A stretch of 16,401 nucleotides of DNA. Source: an uncultured Lachnospiraceae bacterium. Its GTDB lineage: Bacteria > Bacillota > Clostridia > Lachnospirales > Lachnospiraceae. A program made the position numbers and the translations under genes. The stretch spans positions 30,600 to 47,000 of the forward strand of contig CAJUPF010000017.1 of NCBI GenBank assembly GCA_910588565.1, written 5' to 3'. The number at the start of each line of letters is the position of its first letter. The first letter of the stretch is position 1. Below, one piece after another: positions 7,174 through 14,176 of the stretch. The notes beneath the pieces are model-generated. The model was given only the letters and a program-made list of their open reading frames with translations. It did not search any database and was not told the DNA's origin.

Positions 7174-8301
7174 TTACCTTGCTTTGAATCCCAGTTTTTC
7201 CAGAACATAGTTAAAATACGTTACTTTGTCATATTCGATTCTTGCCTGTGCCGTCATACCATTTACCAGATCGACTTTATCACCGCTTTTATTGACCAGA
7301 TAATCGACATCCGGCTTGATTTTAATACGGAATACGCTTGCTGTCGTACCATCCCCGTTCTCCTGCGTTGTCAGATTGCTGTCAATCTGCGTAACCGTTC
7401 CTTTGATATTTCCATAGACCGATTCTGTCAGCCCGTCTACCGCGATTTTTACTGTGTCGCCTTTGTGCATACGCGCCATATCCGCTGTAGAAACATAAGA
7501 TTCCAGTATGGTTTCCGAATTTTCCGGCGTAATTGTCGCCACTGTGCCGGACGCCTGCACGACCATGCCCGGCTTGTAATCAGCCAGCAGATGCAGACGG
7601 CCGGATGCCGTTGCTTTGATGGAATATTCCGCCTGGCCGCTTCCAATGGCGGATAGCTGCGCGTCAATGGATGCAATCTGCGCTTTGGCTTCCTGAATCG
7701 CATTCTGCGCGTTTTGGACAGCTGAGTAATAGATCTCAGCAATTTTACCCTGGTTTTTTTCGAGTTCAGATATGATCTGCTCATCCGTGTAACCATAGGC
7801 TTTGTAACTGTCCGTATTCAGTTCGTTCTGTGCCACCTGAGACTTATAAGCTTCATAAATGCTGTAATATAAATCATCTTCTGCTATGGATGCATCAAAA
7901 TAGTTCGTGTCGTCTTTGATTGACTGGACAAGGCGCTCGTATTGGGATACCTGGATTTCATACGTCTCCCGGCTCTCCTCTAACTGCTTTTGCTGCACGT
8001 CATAATCTGTGCTTTTGATGGTAAAGAGGACTTCCCCTTCCTCCACCAGCTGGCCTTCAATCATATTGCATCTGCCGATTTCCACTGAATAGCCCGACAT
8101 AACATAATTGGACTCAGAGCTGGTTACCGTTCCCTGGGCTGTAATCATATAAGCTTTTGGAGCTTTGATGCTCCAGAACATAACGCCTGCCAGAAATGCT
8201 GTTACCAAAAGAATAAAAAAGTAACCGAATGAGGGAATCTGTTTTTCAAAAAGCAGCCTGGAATCCCTCATCTGGGACAGGGTTTTGATTTGTTTATTCA
8301 T
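7174..8301 (-). CDS. HlyD-family membrane fusion protein (peptide export accessory)
   Basis: 375 aa. One TM helix lies near residues 25-45. A barrel-sandwich (lipoyl-like) half begins at ITAQGTV and continues through EGQLVEEGEVLFTI. A long coiled-coil hairpin (about 95-230), rich in Glu, Gln, Ala and Lys, precedes the returning half (IKATASGRLHLL...GMVVQASG) and beta-barrel segments. Such proteins (ComB/MesE/HlyD type) partner PCAT exporters to carry double-glycine peptides across the envelope. The ATG at 8301 has GGAGAAAG upstream and overlaps the previous stop (ATGAATAA), indicating translational coupling. An in-frame ATG seven codons earlier is less likely. The exporter itself lies four genes upstream. 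Confidence 0.92.
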   Translation of the reverse strand: MNKQIKTLSQMRDSRLLFEKQIPSFGYFFILLVTAFLAGVMFWSIKAPKAYMITAQGTVTSSESNYVMSGYSVEIGRCNMIEGQLVEEGEVLFTIKSTDYDVQQKQLEESRETYEIQVSQYERLVQSIKDDTNYFDASIAEDDLYYSIYEAYKSQVAQNELNTDSYKAYGYTDEQIISELEKNQGKIAEIYYSAVQNAQNAIQEAKAQIASIDAQLSAIGSGQAEYSIKATASGRLHLLADYKPGMVVQASGTVATITPENSETILESYVSTADMARMHKGDTVKIAVDGLTESVYGNIKGTVTQIDSNLTTQENGDGTTASVFRIKIKPDVDYLVNKSGDKVDLVNGMTAQARIEYDKVTYFNYVLEKLGFKAR

Positions 8302-8770
8302 GTTCTTTCTCCATAAATACATCGGCAGTCATTGTGCCTTCCTCTTCATTCTGATCTACAAATATGGTATTACTACCGCCTTTTAGTCTGATATCGTTTT
8401 CAAATGCGTATAAATTGATTTTGTCGTAAGCATATTTCAGCGCTTCTTCCGGCCCGGTATAACGACAGTAGATGCAATTTGGGACACGGAGAACAGGCTG
8501 CATTTTATAGGGAGTTTCTACATTATAGATAGGCTGGCTGCATTGAAGCAGGAAGGACATTTCAACTTCCAGTTCCCCCTGTTCATTCACTTTTGGTTCT
8601 ATATATTGAATCAAAGGGCCAATCTGGGCTGCCCCTTTTACCCTGATGTATGACTGCATTTGTTCTAGCTGAACATCAAGGGATGAATCATCTGCATCCA
8701 TATTACATTTTCCACAAAGTACATTTGTTAATTTTAAAATTTTATTCGCTTTTAATTGAAGTTTTTCCAT
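8294..8770 (-). CDS. GyrI-like / AraC effector-binding-like domain protein with two CxxC motifs
   Basis: 158 aa, soluble, no TM segment. Residues about 45-155 resemble the GyrI-like small-molecule-binding fold: GAAQIGPLIQY, G-E-L-E-V-E-M-S-F, VPNCIYCRYTGPEEAL, DIRLKGG, and a C-terminal MTADVFMEKE strand. No DNA-binding domain is attached. Cysteine pairs C19-x-x-C22 and C99-x-x-C102 could bind a metal or form disulphides. The ribosome site before the ATG at 8770 is weak, so a later start (M24 or M38) is possible; a start at M24 would remove the first pair. It lies 22 bases after the family-A gene and overlaps the HlyD gene. A role in sensing or maturing the exported peptide is inference. The fold call is moderate, from pattern only. 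Confidence 0.65.
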   Translation of the reverse strand: MEKLQLKANKILKLTNVLCGKCNMDADDSSLDVQLEQMQSYIRVKGAAQIGPLIQYIEPKVNEQGELEVEMSFLLQCSQPIYNVETPYKMQPVLRVPNCIYCRYTGPEEALKYAYDKINLYAFENDIRLKGGSNTIFVDQNEEEGTMTADVFMEKEHE

Positions 8771-8792
8771 AATAATTCTATATCAAAATATT

Positions 8793-9371
8793 TTATTTAT
8801 TTATAAACCAACCATCGCTGTCTTCCATAGGATACGCATATATATTAAATCCATTGTTCCCTCCACTGCCATATTGTTCTGGAAGTAAATCTTTATCAAA
8901 TTTTATTTCATTTTTATCAACAAATTGAAGATAAATATAACAAATAGAAAAATTTTCCTCATCTAAACAGGCATATTCATACGTACTATCAAAATTGTAA
9001 ATACAAACATAAGAAGGATTTTTAAAATTTTCAGTGTCATAAAACACTTTATTTTCATGTCCTTCATACTCATCCTTTATCTGACTTAAGCGTTGTATCT
9101 CTGCCTGATACATATTCTCCGAATAATTACACTTCAGAAATATCTGATAATCATTGTCAAGTATTCCTTCCGAACAACGATATAAATATTTCTCTGCATC
9201 TACATATTCTATCTGCTGGGGGAAAATCAACATTTTCCCATGTAAATCATGTGTATTCCATTGTCTGTACTTCGTTATGTCTGTAGTGTTCTTATGCGCT
9301 GCAAAATAAACTGCTGCAGATATAATTCCCAAAAATAATACTGCTGCAAAAAACATCTTTCGCTTTTTCAT
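8793..9371 (-). CDS. Membrane-anchored protein of unknown function, family A (copy 1, intact)
   Basis: 192 aa. MKKRK is followed by a hydrophobic helix (about residues 6-24), giving a signal anchor; the rest (about 165 residues) is predicted outside. It shares blocks with the genes at 3218-3829 and 5195-5561: Y-R-x-W, IFP, Y-x-YR, MYQAEIQRLSQI, YVCIYNFD, YIYLQF, FDKDLLPEQYG. AGAGG lies seven bases before the ATG. It is the first gene after the 130-aa double-glycine protein and may be its immunity protein, since genes for anchored or small immunity proteins typically follow a bacteriocin gene. That is inference; the family itself is not one I recognise. Confidence 0.8.
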   Translation of the reverse strand: MKKRKMFFAAVLFLGIISAAVYFAAHKNTTDITKYRQWNTHDLHGKMLIFPQQIEYVDAEKYLYRCSEGILDNDYQIFLKCNYSENMYQAEIQRLSQIKDEYEGHENKVFYDTENFKNPSYVCIYNFDSTYEYACLDEENFSICYIYLQFVDKNEIKFDKDLLPEQYGSGGNNGFNIYAYPMEDSDGWFINK

Positions 9372-9416
9372 GAAATAACCTCTCTTATTTTCTATCTCTT
9401 ACATTTTTTATATTTT

Positions 9417-9458
9417 TCATTTGTACCAGTTTCTTACATAAGAAACTGGTACAAATGA
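9417..9458. repeat. 42-nt near-perfect palindrome between the GG-protein gene and family-A gene
   Basis: Two 20-base arms (9417-9436 and 9439-9458) are exactly complementary around a CA centre; the left arm begins TCATTTGTACCAG. In the operon's direction no U-run follows (the next bases are A-rich), so it is not a normal terminator for these genes. It may be a protein-binding operator, since a possible promoter abuts it, or an mRNA-stabilising or processing hairpin that sets different expression on the two sides. Confidence 0.85.
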
Positions 9459-9487
9459 TTTTTAAAAATCTAAGTTATACTTGTCAA
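9459..9487 (-). promoter_or_regulatory. Candidate internal promoter of the export operon
   Basis: The minus strand reads TTGACA (9487-9482), a 17-base spacer, then TAAAAA (9464-9459), a 4/6 match to TATAAT. Transcription would start inside the palindrome at 9417-9458, about 85 bases before the family-A gene. This would let the family-A and accessory genes be expressed without the pheromone promoter. Confidence 0.45.
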
Positions 9488-9492
9488 AAGTA

Positions 9493-9885
9493 TTAAACCG
9501 GAATAGATGGATTTCCATACCACAAAGCAGTATATGCAGCTCTACGATACCACTTATCTCCGCCGTCTTCTATATCAATAAGAGCCGCACGGCGTGCGAT
9601 CTCTTGAATCACACCAAGTTTTACACCTGCCAGATTTATAACTGCTGCTCTGTAAAATATCTGTGCATGAGCAAAGATTTCTTCTGCTATACCCTGTTTG
9701 CTCATTCTTTTAACTTTCTTTGATTTAATAAGTGATGCCGCCGTACTCTTACAAACTTTCTTATTCATATAACTTGTTTTCATCGGCAACTGCGTACTTC
9801 CTCCTTCCAGATACATCATCTCATCAGCATCCACCACAGCATAATTACTGGGCATTACCAATACACCATTATAACACATTTCCAT
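9493..9885 (-). CDS. Double-glycine leader protein (bacteriocin-like PCAT substrate)
   Basis: 130 aa. The leader ends VVDADEMMYLEGG with Gly28-Gly29. Relative to the cut, hydrophobic residues stand at -4 (L), -7 (M) and -12 (V) and Glu at -8, the pattern read by C39 peptidases. The 101-residue remainder starts STQLPMKTSYMNKKVCKS and is basic at first (SLIKSKKVKRMSK), then forms hydrophobic or amphipathic stretches (IFAHAQIFYRAAVINLAGVK) and ends with an aromatic tail (WYRRAAY..LWYGNPSIPV). It has one cysteine (in KKVCKS), so no internal disulphide. AAAGGAGG precedes the ATG at 9885; an earlier in-frame ATG at 9927 has no such site. It is long for a class II bacteriocin, so an exported protein of another function is possible. 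It lies 80 bases downstream of the exporter gene. Confidence 0.85.
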   Translation of the reverse strand: MEMCYNGVLVMPSNYAVVDADEMMYLEGGSTQLPMKTSYMNKKVCKSTAASLIKSKKVKRMSKQGIAEEIFAHAQIFYRAAVINLAGVKLGVIQEIARRAALIDIEDGGDKWYRRAAYTALWYGNPSIPV

Positions 9886-9965
9886 ATTGTGCCTCCTTTG
9901 TATTTTATTTTCCTCCCCCGTTTGCAACCGGCTTCGGTTTTATGTAAATGCATATTACATCGCTG

Positions 9966-12209
9966 TTATGTATAGCTTATAACTCCATCTAAATCCTCAT
10001 CAAATGCCACTTCCGCAGATTTCTCCGGTATCTGCTCCTCTCTCACTTCAAAATTCCCCTGCTGCATCTCCCACAGTTTATAATACTGCCCTTTCTTTTC
10101 CAGCAGCTTTTCATGTGTACCCTGCTCCACAATCTCACCCTGATCCAGGACAAGTATTTCATCACAGTTTTTTACCGTAGCAAGCCTGTGGGCAATAATC
10201 AGCATGGATTTATTCTTAAATTTACGATAAATCATATCAAATATCACATTTTCCGTCGCAAAATCAAGATTACTTGTGCTTTCATCCATAATATAAAACT
10301 CATTCTTTTTCAAAAATGCCCTTGCCAGCGCAATTCTCTGCTTTTCTCCGCCGCTTAACCCGTTTCCGGCTTCTTCCAGATATGTATAATACTGCATCGG
10401 AAGCCGCCTGATAAACTCATGCGCATCCGCCGCTTTTGCTGCTTCCCTGACCTCCTCCAATGTAGCGTTTTGTCTGCTGATCCGTATATTGTCATAAATA
10501 CTTTTGGAAAACAGTTCAATATTCTGCGGTACATAGGAAATTGCCTTCCGCAGGGAAGCATTCTCAATCTCCTGGATATCCACGCCGTCGATCCGGATTT
10601 CTCCCTGTTCCGGCGTATAATATTTCAGCAGCAGCTTCGCAATCGTCGATTTTCCGCTGCCGCTTGCGCCGACCAATGCAACTTTTTTGCCCTTTGGAAT
10701 TGTAAAACTAACATCTTTCAGTACCGGCTTGCGGTTTCCATAGCGGAATGTGATATGATTCACGTCAATATCTCCTTCCACACGCTCCAATTCCTGAAAC
10801 ATTGCCTTCTGCGCAGTATCCTGCTCTTTTTCATAATCTAAAATTTCAGATAAACGTTTCATAGAAATATTTGCTTCCTGTATGGAAAGCTGCAGACCTA
10901 CAAGGTTGCTTACCGGTTCCGTAAAATACCCTGCCAAAGTGGTAAACGCCATCATACTCCCTAATGTCATTTCCCCTTTGAGTACCTGCATAATCCCGCA
11001 ATACAGCAAAATAAGGTTCCCTGCCCCGGAGATAAATTCTGAGATGCTTCCCTGAATATTCGAGAGCATACTTTCTTTGCATCCAATCCGCATTGATTTT
11101 ATATATTCCCGCTCCAGATGTTCCAGTTCCACCTCTTCATTTGCATTGCCCTTTATGGTTTCCACTGCCCGCAGCCCTTCAATAATCTGAGAATTTAATA
11201 CCGAAGCCTGCTGCATCTGCTCTTCATTGATTTTCTTATAGGGCTGCTTAAAGATAAATACAAGCAAAATGCTGATAACCGTCATAAACAGGATAATTAC
11301 AAACAGGTTTGTGTTCATCTGAAAGAGAATCACTCCTGTAACCATCGCCATGCCAACATCCATAATCAGCGTCAGCGCAATATTTGTAAAAATATCCTTA
11401 ATCGTAAAGGCATCCGAAAACCTTGTCGTGATATCGCCTGTTTTTCGCGTGGAAAAGAACTGCATCGGCAGCTTGTAAATATGCTCAAAGTACCCTAACA
11501 TCAATGGAATATCGATTTTTACAGACAGGTGGATCATCATCCATTCCCGGACAAATCCGACCAGGATCTGCGTGACAGATACCCCCATAAATACAAGCAT
11601 CATCATTTTCAGCACATTTTCCTGCTGATACGGCAGAATTTCATCATAAATCACGTTGTTAAATATCGAAGATAAAATTCCAAGCAGCGTCAGAAGAAAC
11701 GATGCCAATATGCCGTAAAAGAACAGTTTTTTCTGCGGCAGCAAAAGCCGGATATAACGGTCAAACAGCTTCATCCCTTTGATATGGCCTGTAGAAAACC
11801 GTTCATCTGGTTTCAAAATCAGCAGCACTCCCGTAAAGTCTTTATAAAATTCTTCCACATCCAAGCGAAGCAGATCTTTCGCAGGATCACCGATAACCAC
11901 ATGCTTTTTGGTGATTTTAAAAACCACGACAAAATGGGACATCCCTTCTTTTGTAATGACATTTGCAATCGCAGGCAGTGTAAATTCGCTGAAAAAACCT
12001 TCCCGATCCACCCGAACCGCCTGTGACTGGAACCCAATTTCATCCGCACATTTGCTGAGTCCAAGTAAGTTTGTGCCTTTTAAATCAGTTCCCATTTTAT
12101 CACGGAGTTTCGTAATGGTTGTTTCTTTTCGATAATGCAGGCAGACCATGGCAAGACATGCTGCCGCACAGTCTGTCTCATCATGTTGTTGTATATATGT
12201 GTATCTCAT
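9966..12209 (-). CDS. C39 peptidase-containing ABC exporter (PCAT, ComA/LagD type)
   Basis: 747 aa, the normal PCAT length. The N-terminal C39 peptidase has catalytic C14 (in HDETDCAAAC), H92 (SHFVVVF) and D108 (GDPA). A six-TM export domain spans about residues 155-445. The ATPase has Walker A GASGSGKS (514-521), signature LSGGEKQR (618-625), Walker B FYIMDE (638-643) and H-loop His674, so all catalytic residues are intact. It cleaves double-glycine leaders while pumping the peptides out. GGAG lies eight bases before the ATG. The gene starts 14 bases after the 46-aa pre-peptide gene and is followed by the 130-aa double-glycine gene, so both likely substrates flank it. Confidence 0.96.
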   Translation of the reverse strand: MRYTYIQQHDETDCAAACLAMVCLHYRKETTITKLRDKMGTDLKGTNLLGLSKCADEIGFQSQAVRVDREGFFSEFTLPAIANVITKEGMSHFVVVFKITKKHVVIGDPAKDLLRLDVEEFYKDFTGVLLILKPDERFSTGHIKGMKLFDRYIRLLLPQKKLFFYGILASFLLTLLGILSSIFNNVIYDEILPYQQENVLKMMMLVFMGVSVTQILVGFVREWMMIHLSVKIDIPLMLGYFEHIYKLPMQFFSTRKTGDITTRFSDAFTIKDIFTNIALTLIMDVGMAMVTGVILFQMNTNLFVIILFMTVISILLVFIFKQPYKKINEEQMQQASVLNSQIIEGLRAVETIKGNANEEVELEHLEREYIKSMRIGCKESMLSNIQGSISEFISGAGNLILLYCGIMQVLKGEMTLGSMMAFTTLAGYFTEPVSNLVGLQLSIQEANISMKRLSEILDYEKEQDTAQKAMFQELERVEGDIDVNHITFRYGNRKPVLKDVSFTIPKGKKVALVGASGSGKSTIAKLLLKYYTPEQGEIRIDGVDIQEIENASLRKAISYVPQNIELFSKSIYDNIRISRQNATLEEVREAAKAADAHEFIRRLPMQYYTYLEEAGNGLSGGEKQRIALARAFLKKNEFYIMDESTSNLDFATENVIFDMIYRKFKNKSMLIIAHRLATVKNCDEILVLDQGEIVEQGTHEKLLEKKGQYYKLWEMQQGNFEVREEQIPEKSAEVAFDEDLDGVISYT

Positions 12210-12223
12210 GGTTTAACTCCGGG

Positions 12224-12364
12224 TTATTTTTTCTTGAGGGATTTTAATAACCAACTATTAAAAGCTTGTAATGATTTTCTTTTTCCTCCATAAATTTCCA
12301 ATAATCTTTCTGTTTCAATTTTATTACATTTCGCAGGTAATGTAAATGCTTTATTCTTACTCAT
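12224..12364 (-). CDS. Double-glycine pre-peptide, candidate pheromone or small bacteriocin
   Basis: 46 aa. AAGGAGA stands seven bases before the ATG at 12364. The leader (27 residues) ends KIETERLLEIYGG; relative to the cut, hydrophobic residues stand at -4 (I), -7 (L) and -12 (I). The core of 19 residues, KRKSLQAFNSWLLKSLKKK, is strongly cationic and amphipathic, much like streptococcal competence and bacteriocin-inducing peptides in length and character. It is the first gene of the operon, 14 bases before the PCAT gene. Across a divergent intergenic region lies a GHKL kinase of the type that senses such peptides. A direct antimicrobial role is an alternative. No sequence family is claimed. 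Confidence 0.85.
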   Translation of the reverse strand: MSKNKAFTLPAKCNKIETERLLEIYGGKRKSLQAFNSWLLKSLKKK

Positions 12365-12384
12365 TTATATTTCTCCTTTCGTAC

Positions 12385-12403
12385 TGATAATTTCACATTA
12401 TCA
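12385..12403. repeat. Short inverted repeat in the pre-peptide 5' leader/promoter
   Basis: tgataat (12385-12391) and attatca (12397-12403) are exact inverted copies around a five-base loop. It overlaps the likely -10 region (TATGATAAT on the minus strand) of the pre-peptide gene. It may be a weak operator or chance in AT-rich DNA. Confidence 0.4.
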
Positions 12404-12430
12404 TAATTTTTCATTTTTTCAATATACATG

Positions 12431-12460
12431 TGCTATTTGACATATTTTCGATGCTATTTG
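12431..12460 (-). promoter_or_regulatory. LytTR-type regulator binding site: 9-bp direct repeats, 21-bp pitch
   Basis: tgctatttg occurs exactly at 12431-12439 and 12452-12460, separated by 12 bases (on the minus strand CAAATAGCA twice). Two direct repeats about one turn apart, centre to centre 21 bp, are the standard layout for ComE/BlpR/AgrA-type LytTR regulators. The site lies about 25 bases upstream of a candidate -10 (TATGAT) of the pre-peptide-exporter operon, which has no good -35, as expected for an activated promoter. The cognate regulator is not in the window. Confidence 0.7.
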
Positions 12461-12523
12461 GTAAAGATTTTCAGATCCCTGTTTCAGCTTTCTGAAAATT
12501 TTTATATATTCACAATCAGGTAT

Positions 12524-12551
12524 TTGCATTTTCTTTACAAAGAACTATAAT
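12524..12551 (+). promoter_or_regulatory. Candidate promoter of the sensor kinase transcript
   Basis: TTGCAT (12524-12529), a 16-base spacer and a perfect TATAAT (12546-12551) on the plus strand. Start of transcription near 12558 leaves about 110 bases before the kinase ATG, enough to include the 28-codon ORF at 12574. Confidence 0.6.
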
Positions 12552-12573
12552 TATATTGGATATACATAACTGC

Positions 12574-12660
12574 ATGAGAAAATATATCTCTTTCGTGTCT
12601 GCGGCTGGCGCAATACTCACGGCAGATTTCATTGTCCTTGAGTATAACTCAAAATACTAA
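12574..12660 (+). CDS. Possible small secreted or leader peptide (28 aa) before the kinase
   Basis: The ORF starts MRKYISFVSAAGAILTA and continues DFIVLEYNSKY; TAA at 12658-12660 runs into the kinase ribosome site. The first half is basic then hydrophobic with A-x-x-L-T-A, like a short signal peptide. No ribosome site precedes its ATG (only TTGGA about 12 bases away), so it may not be translated. A perfect stem TTGAGT/ACTCAA (12638-12643 with 12647-12652) lies inside the end of the ORF. It could be a leader ORF for the kinase, a second signal peptide, or chance. Confidence 0.3.
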   Translation: MRKYISFVSAAGAILTADFIVLEYNSKY

Positions 12661-12670
12661 GGAGTAGAGT

Positions 12671-13957
12671 ATGATGAACCGAATGGAATTTTACTTTTCT
12701 TTCATGAATGGCTTGTTCTGCTTTTTCATAATGGAACTGTTTATGACTTATAACAACAAAGATATAACAAAATCAAAAAAATTGACACTTCGCTGCTACT
12801 ATTTGATTTTTGCTGTTATTTATGCATATTTGCCTTCTTCTAACTTAGATCTTTTCTGGTCGTTTCTCAGCGACTTTATTTATATCTATATCCTCCATAG
12901 TTTCAAGTTAAAAAAAAGCCTTATCAGCTTCTTAAAGTTTCAAATTTATCTTCTTGGAAGTAACGCGGTTCTCCTTATATTTCATACATATATCATAAAT
13001 GATTCAGCCTATATTGGTGAATATAAACTTTATGATGATTACAAATCACTGATCTGTTCAACAATGAGTTATCTTGTGCTTTGCCTGTTTCTATATGGCA
13101 AACGCCTGCTCGCCCTGCACACGCACAGGATCTACAGCATTACTTTCAGTCTGGCCTCAGTACTTGCCATTTTTATTTTAAGCATTCTAAGCCTCCAGTT
13201 AGTGTCTGGCCGGTGGAATGCAGGAGAATATCTTCCCATTATTTTCTCCTTTGTTTTTATCATAGGAGCCGTATTTCTGACCACTTACAATCAGATGATC
13301 GTTTCCTTTGAAACGCAGCTGCAGCAAAAACAGCTTATTACAAAATACGAACTGGAACGCAAATATTACGATGACATAGACGAATCGCTAAAAAAGCAGG
13401 CCTCCCTGCGCCATGATTTTAACAACCATCTGATTGTTTTAAATGGCTATGCAAAAAAGGGAGATCTGGGCAAACTGAAGCAATATCTTAGCAAAATCAG
13501 CGCAGCCAATGCAGAAACCAGATTTATTCAGACAGCAAATCCCCTGATTTCTTCTATTCTGAACGCAAAAGCTGCCGACTGCGCCCAAAAAGGAATTGCC
13601 TTTGATTACAGCTGCAGTTTTAGCGCTGTTTCCATCCCCGATTTTTATCTGATTACCATTCTGGGAAATATTCTGGACAACGCGGTTGCAGCAGCCGAAA
13701 AAATGGCAGAGGGATTTATCCAGCTGTCCCTGATACAGAAAGATTCTTTTTTAAAGATTGAATGCCGGAATAACCACTGTGAAGTAATCCGAAAGAAAGA
13801 CGGCAGATTTATCAGCACAAAAGATCCTGCAGATCTATTTCATGGAATTGGCATAAAAAATATCCAGGATGCCGTTGCTTCATGGAACGGAACCATGGAT
13901 ATCCAATATGATTCTTCTATTTTCAGTATTGTTGTTCTGCTTCCAAATTATGTTTAA
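12671..13957 (+). CDS. GHKL sensor histidine kinase (ComD/BlpH/AgrC type)
   Basis: 428 aa. About six TM segments fill residues 8-205 (roughly 10-28, 40-55, 62-80, 88-108, 128-145, 155-178, 188-208). A short coiled linker (212-245) precedes the phospho-acceptor box SLRHDFNNHL with His248, the N-box ILGNILDNAVAAAE (N333, N337) and a G-box HGIGIKNI (391-398). These are the features of peptide-pheromone kinases with an HATPase_c_5 domain. GGAG lies six bases before the ATG at 12671; a second ATG follows at once. It is divergent from the pre-peptide gene, so the natural ligand is the 46-aa gene's product (inference). Unusually no LytTR regulator gene adjoins it on either side. Confidence 0.93.
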   Translation: MMNRMEFYFSFMNGLFCFFIMELFMTYNNKDITKSKKLTLRCYYLIFAVIYAYLPSSNLDLFWSFLSDFIYIYILHSFKLKKSLISFLKFQIYLLGSNAVLLIFHTYIINDSAYIGEYKLYDDYKSLICSTMSYLVLCLFLYGKRLLALHTHRIYSITFSLASVLAIFILSILSLQLVSGRWNAGEYLPIIFSFVFIIGAVFLTTYNQMIVSFETQLQQKQLITKYELERKYYDDIDESLKKQASLRHDFNNHLIVLNGYAKKGDLGKLKQYLSKISAANAETRFIQTANPLISSILNAKAADCAQKGIAFDYSCSFSAVSIPDFYLITILGNILDNAVAAAEKMAEGFIQLSLIQKDSFLKIECRNNHCEVIRKKDGRFISTKDPADLFHGIGIKNIQDAVASWNGTMDIQYDSSIFSIVVLLPNYV

Positions 13958-13962
13958 ATGCT

Positions 13963-13993
13963 GTGCTCCTGGCAGAGCGCCCAGATTTTTTCT
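13963..13993 (+). terminator. Probable terminator after the kinase gene
   Basis: GTGCTC (13963-13968) can pair with GAGCGC (13975-13980) across a six-base loop with one G-U pair; a six-T run follows at 13986-13991. The stem is short. Confidence 0.5.
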
Positions 13994-14002
13994 ACATACA
14001 TA

Positions 14003-14029
14003 AAATCCACCTATCTTATGGGTTTTTTC
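14003..14029. terminator. Second weak hairpin with T-run
   Basis: aaaatcc (near 14002-14008) pairs with gggtttt (near 14020-14026) around an 11-base loop and runs into further T residues. It may back up the terminator before it and shield the toxin promoter just downstream. Confidence 0.4.
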
Positions 14030-14040
14030 AAATTAATTGA

Positions 14041-14069
14041 TTGAAAAAAAGTATGATTGATGCTATGAT
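14041..14069 (+). promoter_or_regulatory. Promoter of the type I toxin transcript
   Basis: TTGAAA (14041-14046), a 17-base spacer and TATGAT (14064-14069). The start near 14076 leaves about 100 bases of leader before the toxin, containing a 23-codon ORF. Confidence 0.65.
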
Positions 14070-14103
14070 GATAAACATGGCAAAAGCCATTAGAAGAGTA
14101 CCC

Positions 14104-14175
14104 ATGACAGGGTGGCAGCCTCCCGAACTGATTGAACCTGGCTTGTCAGGAATACATAAGAAGGGAGGTGCGTAA
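14104..14175 (+). CDS. Leader ORF overlapping the toxin ribosome site (23 aa)
   Basis: MTGWQPPELIEPGLSGIHKK, then GGA and TAA. The toxin ribosome site (GGGAGGT) lies inside its last codons, and the toxin ATG starts one base after its stop, so translation of the two is probably linked. From memory, very similar MTGWQP...LSG..KGG segments precede many firmicute holin-like toxin genes, often annotated as N-terminal extensions. It has a moderate ribosome site (GAAGAG). Its sequence seems selected, but whether it acts as peptide or only as RNA is unknown. Confidence 0.5.
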   Translation: MTGWQPPELIEPGLSGIHKKGGA

Positions 14176-14176
14176 T

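Noticed and set aside
9942..9960. Imperfect palindrome atgtaa...ttacat after the exporter stop
   Set aside because: Central bases do not pair, and there is no T-run; too weak to call a terminator or operator.
12410..12418. Possible third copy of the 9-bp repeat at the same pitch
   Set aside because: Matches only about five of nine positions.
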